From: CAIVAT01 sp964387205
GTDB lineage: Bacteria; Bacteroidota; Bacteroidia; Bacteroidales; FEN-979
Direction of reading: 5' to 3'
NCBI GenBank assembly: GCA_964387205.1
Contig: CAYLVY010000053.1
Location: 1 to 24,106, forward strand
DNA: 24,106 bases
The first letter of the stretch is position 1, and every line of letters begins with the position of its first letter. The translations under genes were made by a program, and so were the position numbers. Positions 8,355 through 16,336 of this stretch are shown piece after piece. The notes beneath the pieces are model-generated. The model saw only the letters and a program-made list of their open reading frames with translations, was not told where the DNA came from and did no database searches.

Positions 8355-9769
8355 ATGGAATTCTGGAAAAGAAACCCGGTCATCTGCGAAATCAACACGA
8401 GGCTCTGGCTGGAAGAATTAACTGCCCGGGAAGGGAGGAGGATTACCCTGTTCAATGTTCCTGAACCTGAATGGGACAGGATTGCAGCCATGAATTTCGA
8501 TGCAGTTTGGCTAATGGGGGTGTGGGAAAGAAGTCCGGCCGGGATTGCCATTTCAAACCGGCATCAGGGTATTGTATCCGGCAATATATCCCGGATGAAG
8601 CACATGGCGGTTTGGAAGGTTTGGCGGCAGCGCGAAAAGCCCTGGCCCGATACGGGATCAAACTGATTCTTGATTTCGTTCCCAACCATGTTGCCCATGA
8701 CCACCCATGGGCAGATACTGTACCCGACTATTTTATCCGTGGAACTTCCGAAGATATTGCCAATGATCCGGTAACCTGGGTAAAGCATGGAAAACATATT
8801 TTTGCCTGCGGTAAAGATCCTTATTATCCCGCATGGGAAGATGTTCTTCAACTGAATGCATTTCATGCCGGGTTGCGCGCGGAAGCCCTTGGTACGCTGA
8901 AACGGATCGCCGGGATGTGCGACGGGGTCAGGTGCGATATGGCCATGCTCATGATGAATGATATATTTGAACAAACCTGGGGAGCGAAGGCCGGAATGAG
9001 GCCCAGACTCGATTTCTGGGAGGAGATGATCCCGGCCGTGAAAAGGATGAACCGGGATTTTATCTTTATCGCGGAGGCATATTGGGAGACTGAGTACCCC
9101 CTCCAGCAGCAGGGTTTTGATTATTGCTATGATAAGCGGCTATATGACCGGCTCGCCCATGATTCTGCTTCCGCAGTCAGGATGCACCTCACCGCCGATA
9201 CCAATTTTCAGTCACACCTTTGCCGGTTTATCGAAAATCATGATGAAACAAGGCATGCGGAGGTTTTTCCCGACGGGAAACGTCAGGCGGCTGCCATCAT
9301 TTTTTCCACACTTCAGGGGGCAAAATTATTCCATGAAGGACAGTGCGAAGGGCGCCGCGTGAAAATCCCGGTATTTCTGAAACGACGACCTGAAGAATCC
9401 GTGGATGAATCGCTTGAATATTTTTACAGGAAATTGCTGGCTGAACTCCGCCAGCCGGTCTTTCACCGCGGATACTGGCAACTTTGTACCATGGAAGGAT
9501 GGGAAGGCAATGATACTGCGGAAAATATTGTGGCATGGTGCTGGTGTGACGGGGATAGCAGGTACCTGATCGCGGTCAACTATTCCGGTGAACACTCCTC
9601 CGGAAGGATCCGTATCCCTGGCCATGATCTGGCAGGCAACCATTGGCGGCTTTTGGATGTCTTCGATGAGAAAACTTATGACAGGCATGGCGATGAGCTT
9701 TACCGGCACGGTTTGTATGTAAGCCTGGGAAGGTGGAAATTCCATTTTCTGAAGTTCTTTCACATCTGA
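8355..9769 (+). pseudogene. GH13 alpha-amylase-like gene, broken by a frameshift with apparent deletion
   Basis: The first part (from the ATG at 8355) encodes about 68 residues ending in the GH13 strand segment VWLMGVWERSPAGIAISN. The reading frame then changes at about 8555-8565, and the rest of the protein (from SGYCIRQY to the stop at 9769, about 400 residues) continues in a different frame. The second part holds the family blocks DFVPNHVAHDHPW, GVRCDMAM (nucleophile Asp), IAEAYWE (acid Glu) and FIENHDE (transition-state Asp), so all three GH13 catalytic residues survive. Both halves belong to one protein. From memory of this family, about 20-25 residues normally lie between the two junction segments, and the frame change implies a loss of 3n+1 bases. 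Neither half alone would make the enzyme. An assembly or sequencing error remains possible. The gene lies 18 bp after the acyltransferase. Confidence 0.82.
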
Positions 9770-9783
9770 TTATTTTTTCTGTT

Positions 9784-10677
9784 ATGAAAAAATTAGCCAT
9801 GCGAGGTTGCCTGCCGACGACCATCGCAGTGTTGGTGCTGGCAACCGCAGTCCTGCACCCTCGCTTTGCCGGGGCACAGTATATCCTCGCCGGTGAAGTC
9901 ACTTCACAGGGATATTTTGTGGATATCGAACCGGATACGACCATCATCGGCCCCAATAATCATAATACCAATTTTCCGCCTGCTGTTTACAAGTTCGATA
10001 TCGACGGCGATCAATCCTACGACATGTTCATTTCTTCCATCGGTAATTTTGCACTGGGAGGGGGAGGTTTCAGGATCAGCATTCATTCACTAAAACCCGG
10101 AGAGTATCAGATAGCCGGCCGGACCGATACCTGTCATCCGTATCCCGGTTATTCGTATCCGGTAAAGTTGGCGAACTGCTATGGTTATCACGATACTATC
10201 GGCCACAATCTTCCCTGGAGCAACGATTCGGTGCATAACCTGCATTATAGCGGATGGACCCTGATGGGAGGTTGTGAATTCAATGCCTTTCCTCATGATA
10301 CTTTAGGGTGCTATATCGCCGTTCGTCATGTTACGCCGGCTGATTCCGGCCGGTTTGGCTGGATCAGGGTGGATTATGTGCAGTTTCCTGCCATCACCAT
10401 TTATGCTTACGGGTTTTCACGGAATTCCACCGGACTGGAAGATTTGTCATTTCAGACCCGGTTTTTCCCGGTTCCTGCAGGAGAACATGTGACCATGATA
10501 CCGCCCTGGAACGAGGGGGAGATGACCATATGGGATATGCAGGGCCGCAGGGTGTACCGCGCTCCCATCACACATGGCCCGATGCTTCTCTCTCTCGATG
10601 GTTGGCATTCCGGTATCTACCTGGTGCGCTTTACTCAAGCCGGGGAGAATGTGGTTGCAAAGCTGATTCACTGGTAA
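9784..10677 (+). CDS. Secreted protein with T9SS type A C-terminal sorting domain, function unknown
   Basis: A 297-residue protein starting at the ATG at 9784; a further upstream in-frame ATG at 9733 lies inside the preceding gene and would put extra residues before the signal peptide, so it was not used. The Sec signal peptide is about residues 1-31 (basic start MKK, hydrophobic TTIAVLVLATAVL, cleavage after FAGA). The mature part is rich in beta-type sequence, with an acidic loop DIDGDQSYDMF and four cysteines (CHPY..., NCYG, GGCEF, GCYI) that could form two disulfides. The last 75 residues match the T9SS type A sorting domain: a start like FFPVPAGEHVTM, then MTIWDMQGRRVY, and the end GIYLVRFTQAGENVVAKLIHW-like. 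It should be exported and attached to the cell surface or released. I do not recognise the main domain. It is the last gene of the plus-strand run. Confidence 0.8.
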   Translation: MKKLAMRGCLPTTIAVLVLATAVLHPRFAGAQYILAGEVTSQGYFVDIEPDTTIIGPNNHNTNFPPAVYKFDIDGDQSYDMFISSIGNFALGGGGFRISIHSLKPGEYQIAGRTDTCHPYPGYSYPVKLANCYGYHDTIGHNLPWSNDSVHNLHYSGWTLMGGCEFNAFPHDTLGCYIAVRHVTPADSGRFGWIRVDYVQFPAITIYAYGFSRNSTGLEDLSFQTRFFPVPAGEHVTMIPPWNEGEMTIWDMQGRRVYRAPITHGPMLLSLDGWHSGIYLVRFTQAGENVVAKLIHW

Positions 10678-10691
10678 TTTTTTTCAACAAA

Positions 10692-10724
10692 AATTCAGGT
10701 TCCCGGTTGCTTATAGCCTGAATT
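10692..10724. terminator. Stem-loop after the T9SS cargo gene
   Basis: A perfect 8 bp inverted repeat, AATTCAGG (10692-10699) with CCTGAATT (10717-10724), separated by 17 bases. There is no T-run behind it on the plus strand; on the minus strand a short T-rich stretch follows. It may help end transcripts in this convergent gap, but this is weaker than the neighbouring terminator. Confidence 0.35.
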
Positions 10725-10742
10725 CCGGGGTCACCTCAACGC

Positions 10743-10772
10743 AAAAAAAAAAGCTGCCCGGAAGGACAGCTT
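10743..10772 (-). terminator. Intrinsic terminator of the skp/bamA run
   Basis: On the minus strand a hairpin (AAGCTG paired with CAGCTT, extended by a CC/GG pair across a one-base bulge; loop of 5) is followed by at least eight consecutive T. It starts 23 bases after the last skp stop. The shape is canonical rho-independent for minus-strand transcription; on the plus strand the same hairpin lacks a T-run. Confidence 0.88.
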
Positions 10773-10794
10773 AAAACAGACATCGTCTGCAGGG

Positions 10795-11313
10795 TTATTG
10801 AATTCCCAGTTTTTTCTTGACCAGCGGCATAAGATCATCGGCTTCGCTTTTGTAAAGCATTACATCCTCGATGGCATTCAGGATGAAGGTGTATTTATGT
10901 TCCTTTGCCACTTCGTTGATGGCATCCTTGGCGCGTTTAATGTAAGGTTCCACCAGCTCCTGCTGTTTGGTCATCAGGTCCTGGTTGGCAGTCTGCTCGA
11001 ATGCATCGATGCGGCCTTTAAGGTCGGTCAGTTCTTTTTCTTTGGTCTGTTTGATGAGTTCCGACATCCCGGCGACCTGAGCCTGATAATCCACATATTT
11101 ATTCTCAAATTCTGCCCTCATGGCATCCATCTGATCCGTCAGCACTTTTTGATGTGCCTGAAGTTTGACCTTCACGGAGTCGATCCCGGGCATTGCTGCC
11201 AGTAAGGAATTGAAATCGATATGACCGATTTTGATCGGATTTTGTGCCACGGATCCGGCAGTGAAAGCAACAACCAACGTGATGATGGCAAGAATTGTTG
11301 TTAATTTTCTCAT
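10795..11313 (-). CDS. OmpH/Skp family periplasmic chaperone (second copy)
   Basis: A 172-residue Skp-like protein that would hold unfolded outer-membrane proteins in the periplasm for BamA. A signal peptide covers about 1-23 (MRKLTTILAIITLVVAFTAG, cleavage near SVA|Q). The mature protein opens with the family strand KIGHIDFNSLLAAMP, continues with a long charged helical segment (about 45-130, coiled-coil arms) and closes with the strand TFILNAIEDVMLY and a C-terminal helix. It is shorter than the upstream copy and diverged from it, so the pair is not a recent duplication. It is the last gene of the minus-strand run, 50 bp downstream of the first skp and followed by a strong terminator. Confidence 0.9.
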   Translation of the reverse strand: MRKLTTILAIITLVVAFTAGSVAQNPIKIGHIDFNSLLAAMPGIDSVKVKLQAHQKVLTDQMDAMRAEFENKYVDYQAQVAGMSELIKQTKEKELTDLKGRIDAFEQTANQDLMTKQQELVEPYIKRAKDAINEVAKEHKYTFILNAIEDVMLYKSEADDLMPLVKKKLGIQ

Positions 11314-11350
11314 CTGTAATAATTATAAGGTTTGTGATAAAAACTTGCTG

Positions 11351-11358
11351 CAAAAATA
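11351..11358 (-). promoter_or_regulatory. Candidate -7 box before the second skp
   Basis: Minus-strand TATTTTTG fits TAnnTTTG, in the 50 bp gap between the two skp genes and 37 bases before the downstream ATG. No matching -33 TTG was found, so the call is tentative. Confidence 0.3.
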
Positions 11359-11363
11359 GTATT

Positions 11364-11975
11364 TTATTTTTTCTCCCGGGTATTCTCTCCCGATCCTGCT
11401 GCACCGGAGCGGGAACCAGGCAGTGCGCTCTCCACCGGTTTGCCTTTGCCTTTCCGGGAGCCCATACTGGCGCCCAGATTGTCCAGTACGGCATCACTGA
11501 TGTCGTATTTCGGATTGGCATACATCATGGTGAGGCTGCCCCCTTTGTCGAACACGACAGCGTAATTGCTGGAATTGGCAATTTCCTGAATGGCATTGTA
11601 CACTTTTTCCTGAATGGGTTTTACCAGTTCCTGCCTTTTTTTAAACAGATCGCCATCTTTTCCGAATCGCGTCCGCTGCAGGCTCTTGGCTTCCTTTTCC
11701 TTTTCCACGATTTCCTGCTCTTTTTTCTTTTTCAGATCATCCGGAAGCAAAACCGACTGAGTCTGGTAGTCTTTGTACATTTTTTCAACCTCGGTAAACT
11801 GGGCTTCGATCTCCTTCTGCCACTGGGCAGAAAGTTCATCCAACTGGGCCTGTGCCTCGGCAAATTCCGGGATATTATCCAGGATATATTCGGTATCCAC
11901 ATAGGCGAATTTCTGCGCCTGCAGCATGATAACGGTCATCACCATCATCACACTCATCAAAACTGCTCTTTTCAT
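11364..11975 (-). CDS. OmpH/Skp family periplasmic chaperone (first copy)
   Basis: A 203-residue Skp-like protein. A signal peptide covers about 1-20 (MKRAVLMSVMMVMTVIMLQA|Q), followed by the family opening KFAYVDTEYILDNIPE. A highly charged helical region (about 37-125, with KKKKEQEIVEKEKEAK) forms the expected chaperone arms. The closing strand is YAVVFDKGGSLTMMYANPKYDIS, then VLDNLG. Beyond the normal end it carries a roughly 30-residue tail rich in Gly, Ser, Arg and Lys. The placement 46 bp after bamA and 50 bp before another skp is the arrangement commonly seen in Bacteroidetes, and supports a role in delivery of outer-membrane proteins to BamA. Confidence 0.92.
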   Translation of the reverse strand: MKRAVLMSVMMVMTVIMLQAQKFAYVDTEYILDNIPEFAEAQAQLDELSAQWQKEIEAQFTEVEKMYKDYQTQSVLLPDDLKKKKEQEIVEKEKEAKSLQRTRFGKDGDLFKKRQELVKPIQEKVYNAIQEIANSSNYAVVFDKGGSLTMMYANPKYDISDAVLDNLGASMGSRKGKGKPVESALPGSRSGAAGSGENTREKK

Positions 11976-12021
11976 ATCGCTTTATTTAATGTCACTGAAT
12001 GCTGAATAAATATTATGGTTA

Positions 12022-14643
12022 TTAATCGATGGATGAATTGATGGAGAAATGGAATTGTCCACCGGCAGCGCCGCTGACATTGGGAACGGGGTCAAGACCG
12101 TATCCCCAGTCAAGCCCCAGCAATCCGAACATAGGCAGAAAAACCCGGAGCCCGAAACCTGCGGCACGATAAACATTGAAGGGATTAAAACTATTCCATT
12201 TCAGCCAGTCATTTCCAGCCTCAACAAATCCCAGGCCATAAATGGTGGCATTGGGGTTCAGGGAGATAGGATACCTTAACTCGAGGGTATATTTGGTATA
12301 GACCGTTCCGCCCATCGAGGCAGGATAGCCCGGGGTGAGCGAGTTATTGGTATAACCCCGCATGCCGATCAGTTCACGGCCGTCCATGTTGTTATAGCCA
12401 GTCAGGCCGTCGCCCCCAAGGTAAAACCTTTCGAAGGGGGTAACTCCTATGCTGCTGTTGTAAGCGCCAAGAAAGCCGAGTTGCAGACGTGGCGACATCA
12501 CCAGTTTGTCAACCAGGTTGATGTACCAGGCGCCCCGGAATTTGATCTTGTAGTACTCTACCCATCGGTAGCGTTCGCTGGGTGGCATGGAGGAGTAATC
12601 GACGTTACCGCGGAACAATGAGTAGGGGGGGGTAAGTTCCAGGTTGAGGGATAATTCCGAACCGTTCCGGGCGAAAATCGGGGCATCCACCGAATTCCTG
12701 GCCAGGTTGACCCCGTAACTGAACGAGTTATAAACTCCATCACCACCGCCGAAGGAGAATATGGAGGAGTAGTTGAAGGTATTGTAACGGTTGTAATTCA
12801 GGGTGTGATAAAGGGTGAAATAGTCATCCGGCCACCTTAACTGAGAGCCCAGACCAACGGAGATGCCATCGATTTTGAAGTAAGCAAATCCGGCATCACC
12901 TGCCGAGAGGCCGTTTGTATATTTGGAATGATAATAAGATAAGCTCAGCGCCAAAGGCTTCCGACCGCCCAGCCAGGGCTCGGTGAACGATAAACTGTAA
13001 CTGAAATAACCTTTTCCATAGGTTTGAAAACGGACGCTCAACTTTTGACCGTCACCGGCGGGAATGGGTTTCCAGGCTTTGAAATTGGTAATATTCCTCA
13101 GAGAAAAATTGTTAAACGAGAGACCGATGGTACCTATGATCCTGCCATATCCCCAACCGCCGGAGAGTTCCACCTGATCGGCTGATGTTTCTGAAACATC
13201 ATATCCTATATCCACTGTCCCGTCTTCTGTATTGGGATTTACATTAGGGGAAAGTTTTTCGGCATCAAAATATTTCAGTTGTGCAAGTTGTCGCTGGGAG
13301 CGGATCAAACGGTCGCGGCTGAACAACTGCCCGGGACGGGTGTGAACCTCCCTGAGCGCTACATGGTCGTTGGTTCTGGTATTTCCCTTCAGGGTGACTT
13401 TCCGGACAATGGCTTGTTTGCCTTCGTGCATCCTGATTTCCAGATCGACGGAATCATTGTCGACCCTTACCTCAACCGGGATCACATCGAAAAACAGATA
13501 TCCGTCGTCCATATAGAGCGATCGGATGTCACTACCATCGGGGCTGTAGGTGAGTGCCTGGTCCAACGCCGCCCTGTCATAGACATCGCCTTTGCCGATT
13601 TTGAGGAGGCGGTCGAGAAATTTTGAAGTGTACTTGGTATTGCCCAGCCAGGTAATGCTCCGGATGTAGTATTTTGGCCCCTCTTCCACCCAGATGTCGA
13701 TGTTGATCGTGTTATCGTCGTTTCTGGAAATGCTGTCCCGGATAATCCTGGCATCGCGGTATCCCAGTGAATTGTACTTTTCGAGCAGGAGTTGTTTATC
13801 GGTCTGATAATCTTCATCGATGAACTTGGACGATTTAAAGATCCGGATCCGGATATTTTCATTGACATGGCCGGCGATGTGGTTGCCGATCTCCAGAAAA
13901 TCGACAGTGGCAGCATCCACCGCGGAATTCACTACCAGTTTGTCGAAATCGTTCATGGGATTGAAAATACTTTTCTCTTTGGTTTTCTTAAAGGCAGAGA
14001 GGGCCATATCGGCGGTCAGGCTTTGGTTTCCCCTTAACCTGATATCATAAACCTTGACCTTTTCATTTTTATCAATGTTGAGGATCAGGGTAACCTCATT
14101 GGCGGGGATGCTGTCTTTTTTCTGGACAATATCTATGGCGGCGTTAAGGAAACCTTTGTCGCTGTAATATTTCTGAATTATATTCCGGGTTTTTATCAGA
14201 AGGTTATCTGTGACATAATCGCCTTTGACCAATCTGATTTTCTGACGAATGTCATCTGCTTCCGACTTTTTTACTCCATTTAGCTGGAATTTGGAAAGGC
14301 GCGGCCTTTCTTTGAGGTAGAAATCGATAAAAACCTGATTATCTATTATTTTCGTGATTCTTATCTGGATATCCTCAAACAACCCCTGCTCCCAAAGTTT
14401 CCTGACCGCTGCGGACAGTCTGTCGCCCGGAATTTTAAGTTGTTCTCCGACAGTCAGCCCCGACAGCATGATCAGGACATTTCCGTCGAGGTATTTTACC
14501 CCGCTGACGGTCATTCCTCCGAGGTAATACTCCTTGGGATTTGCATAATCGAACTGTTCCCGGTCGGAAGTGATCTGCTGGGCCCGCAGGAGCGGGGCAG
14601 ATAGGGTGAGGGTGAGGATCAGTATGTAAACGCTTTTTCGCAT
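12022..14643 (-). CDS. bamA: Outer membrane protein assembly factor BamA
   Basis: Essential Omp85 insertase that folds beta-barrel proteins into the outer membrane; 873 residues. A signal peptide occupies about 1-21 (ending LLRA|Q). A series of POTRA domains fills about 25-430 (for example the repeats around VSGVKYLDGNVLIMLSGLTVGE, KVYDIRLRGNQSLTADMALSAF and VRKVTLKGNTRTNDHVALREV). The barrel runs from about 480 to the end. The loop-6 motif is MRGY (761-764), matching the family [VI]RG[FY] pattern. Odd: the barrel strand FHFSI is followed by five further residues (NSSID), so the protein does not end in the aromatic residue typical of a BAM signal. It lies 9 bp after uppS and 46 bp before the first skp. 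Confidence 0.96.
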   Translation of the reverse strand: MRKSVYILILTLTLSAPLLRAQQITSDREQFDYANPKEYYLGGMTVSGVKYLDGNVLIMLSGLTVGEQLKIPGDRLSAAVRKLWEQGLFEDIQIRITKIIDNQVFIDFYLKERPRLSKFQLNGVKKSEADDIRQKIRLVKGDYVTDNLLIKTRNIIQKYYSDKGFLNAAIDIVQKKDSIPANEVTLILNIDKNEKVKVYDIRLRGNQSLTADMALSAFKKTKEKSIFNPMNDFDKLVVNSAVDAATVDFLEIGNHIAGHVNENIRIRIFKSSKFIDEDYQTDKQLLLEKYNSLGYRDARIIRDSISRNDDNTINIDIWVEEGPKYYIRSITWLGNTKYTSKFLDRLLKIGKGDVYDRAALDQALTYSPDGSDIRSLYMDDGYLFFDVIPVEVRVDNDSVDLEIRMHEGKQAIVRKVTLKGNTRTNDHVALREVHTRPGQLFSRDRLIRSQRQLAQLKYFDAEKLSPNVNPNTEDGTVDIGYDVSETSADQVELSGGWGYGRIIGTIGLSFNNFSLRNITNFKAWKPIPAGDGQKLSVRFQTYGKGYFSYSLSFTEPWLGGRKPLALSLSYYHSKYTNGLSAGDAGFAYFKIDGISVGLGSQLRWPDDYFTLYHTLNYNRYNTFNYSSIFSFGGGDGVYNSFSYGVNLARNSVDAPIFARNGSELSLNLELTPPYSLFRGNVDYSSMPPSERYRWVEYYKIKFRGAWYINLVDKLVMSPRLQLGFLGAYNSSIGVTPFERFYLGGDGLTGYNNMDGRELIGMRGYTNNSLTPGYPASMGGTVYTKYTLELRYPISLNPNATIYGLGFVEAGNDWLKWNSFNPFNVYRAAGFGLRVFLPMFGLLGLDWGYGLDPVPNVSGAAGGQFHFSINSSID

Positions 14644-14652
14644 GTCAGCGGG

Positions 14653-15414
14653 TTACTGGGTTTTATATCGATCATTTAATTGTTCGCTTGTAAGGCCAAA
14701 GCGCCGTTCGCGACCCTGGTAATCCAGAATGGCACGGAAAAAATCCTCTTTTCCGAAATCGGGCCAGAGGGTATTGGTGAAATATAATTCGGCATAGGCC
14801 ATTTGCCACAGGAGGAAGTTGCTGATACGGTACTCACCGCTGGTTCGGATCATCAGCTCAGGATCTGGCATGTCATGCGTAGTAAGGTGATCCTCGAGCA
14901 TCTTCGTCGTGATCTCCTCATGGGTTATCTCTCCGAGTTCCGCTTTTCTGGCAATACTCCTGACAGCCTCCACTATCTCCCAACGGGAACTGTAACTCAG
15001 GGCAAGGGTGAGCGTCAGTCCCGTGTTGTTTTTAGTCTCCCCGATCGTCCGGTTCAGTTCCCCTAAGCTTTTTTCAGGCAGGCTTTTCAGGTTGCCGATC
15101 GCGTGGAGACGGATATTGTTTTTCATCAGCGTCGGGATCTCTTTGCGCAGCGATTTCACCAGGATCTTCATAAGGGCATTAACTTCGAAACGGGGACGGT
15201 TCCAGTTCTCAGTCGAGAATGCGTACAGCGTCAGAAAGGAAATTCCGATCTCAGCAGCCGCCTCCACAGTATTCCTGACAGCATCCACCCCTTTTTCATG
15301 TCCGAAAGTCCGGGCAAGGCCACGCTTCCGTGCCCATCTTCCATTCCCGTCCATGATTACGGCAACGTGTAAGGGCAGCCTGCTGCGGTCAATCGTTTCC
15401 CTGAGTTCTGTCAT
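14653..15414 (-). CDS. uppS: Isoprenyl transferase (undecaprenyl diphosphate synthase)
   Basis: Cis-prenyltransferase that extends farnesyl diphosphate with isopentenyl diphosphate to make the lipid carrier for peptidoglycan and surface glycans. The ATG at 15414 gives 253 residues; a TTG four codons upstream is possible but adds no conserved sequence. The signature VIMDGNGRWA contains the catalytic Asp22. AFSTENW (65-71), SYSSRWEI (140-147) and the late block RTSGEYRISNF (190-200) with Glu209 are all in place, so the enzyme looks intact. It sits 17 bp after the DUF6089-like gene and 9 bp before bamA, an arrangement common in Bacteroidetes. Confidence 0.96.
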   Translation of the reverse strand: MTELRETIDRSRLPLHVAVIMDGNGRWARKRGLARTFGHEKGVDAVRNTVEAAAEIGISFLTLYAFSTENWNRPRFEVNALMKILVKSLRKEIPTLMKNNIRLHAIGNLKSLPEKSLGELNRTIGETKNNTGLTLTLALSYSSRWEIVEAVRSIARKAELGEITHEEITTKMLEDHLTTHDMPDPELMIRTSGEYRISNFLLWQMAYAELYFTNTLWPDFGKEDFFRAILDYQGRERRFGLTSEQLNDRYKTQ

Positions 15415-15431
15415 CTCTTTATTCAACGGGA

Positions 15432-16238
15432 TTAATACTCTTCATTCCTGCATTTTTTGGAAGAGGTGAGATCAAAGGTGTAGGTGAGCGACAGGCCAAA
15501 AAGGGCATACCAGTCCTGTGTATTTGGATTGCCCCTCTGCATTCCGGGTGTATGGTTCATATTCGGATCTGACATGACCGCCTGTATGTCACCGGTTTGG
15601 ATCAGTTTGCCATCGAGATAGTAAGTGGTGGAGATGTCGTCTATATAGTCGGTAAAGGTTTTATGCATCTCCCAGTAGACCTGAAGGGATAGTTTTTTGG
15701 ACAGGCTGAATTTACCTCCCAGGCCGAATGGAAAAGTCAACCCCGACGTGGCATACGGGGATCGCCCTGAAAATCCTTCATTCTGTCCTTCGGTTCCCAG
15801 TGATCGCAGATCGAGCCCGCCTGCTACAGGCCTGAACATGAAGAATCCGAGCCCCCCGAAGATATAAGGGGTGACCACACTCCTGGCGCTTCCGGTAAAA
15901 TAGGAAAAGAAGTTGAATTCCACTACGGCCGAGATATCGGTAATTTTGCTGGAAAAAGAGAGGCCCGCATCCGGAAGGACTGACTGCGCGGAGGAGGTTC
16001 CCTTGACCGTGGCAAGTCCGCCGCTCAATCTCACACACCAGCGGGTATCAATGGTGTAGCGCACCACGAGACCGTAGGCCGGCATGGTATTCTTGAAGTG
16101 CAATCCCTGGTTCAGGTCACCTATATAATAGGCACCACCACCGCTCAGGCCTACTTCGAGGTCCTGAGATTTAGATGAATGGAACAGGCAGAATATCAAT
16201 ATGAAGGAGATAACAAACCTCCTGAGGTCATAGCGCAT
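15432..16238 (-). CDS. DUF6089-type outer-membrane beta-barrel protein
   Basis: A 268-residue protein of unknown function that fits the family found next to uppS-bamA in Bacteroidetes. The ATG at 16238 places a signal peptide directly at the start (MRYDLRRFVISFILIFCLFHSSKS|Q). A TTG at 16307 would add 23 polar residues before it and is unlikely. The mature part begins LEVGLSGGGAYYIGDLNQG, then shows alternating hydrophobic/polar strands (YGLVVRYTIDTRWCVRLSGG, VTPYIFGGLGFFMF, FPFGLGGKFSLSKKLSLQVYWE) and ends with the strand LFGLSLTYTFDL. This suits a small 8-strand barrel. The role is unknown; the neighbourhood suggests envelope biogenesis. The family name is from recall. Confidence 0.8.
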   Translation of the reverse strand: MRYDLRRFVISFILIFCLFHSSKSQDLEVGLSGGGAYYIGDLNQGLHFKNTMPAYGLVVRYTIDTRWCVRLSGGLATVKGTSSAQSVLPDAGLSFSSKITDISAVVEFNFFSYFTGSARSVVTPYIFGGLGFFMFRPVAGGLDLRSLGTEGQNEGFSGRSPYATSGLTFPFGLGGKFSLSKKLSLQVYWEMHKTFTDYIDDISTTYYLDGKLIQTGDIQAVMSDPNMNHTPGMQRGNPNTQDWYALFGLSLTYTFDLTSSKKCRNEEY

Positions 16239-16336
16239 GGTACTGTGGCGTCTCTTTGGTTGATCTGCTGTTGGATTATTTCTGATATAAACGTCTGGTT
16301 CTTTCAATTATTGGATAGTCGTGAAAACAGAAAAAT

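Noticed and set aside
8540..8590. Programmed ribosomal frameshift in the GH13 gene
   Set aside because: No slippery heptamer or downstream structure was seen, and conserved residues appear to be missing at the junction, which slippage does not explain.
11295..12005. Plus-strand frame of 236 codons rich in Phe and Leu opposite the skp genes
   Set aside because: The hydrophobic look comes from the complement of Lys/Glu-rich skp helices; skp genes are clear on the minus strand.
16236..16307. Longer DUF6089-like protein starting at a TTG (16307)
   Set aside because: It would put 23 polar residues before an otherwise normal signal peptide.
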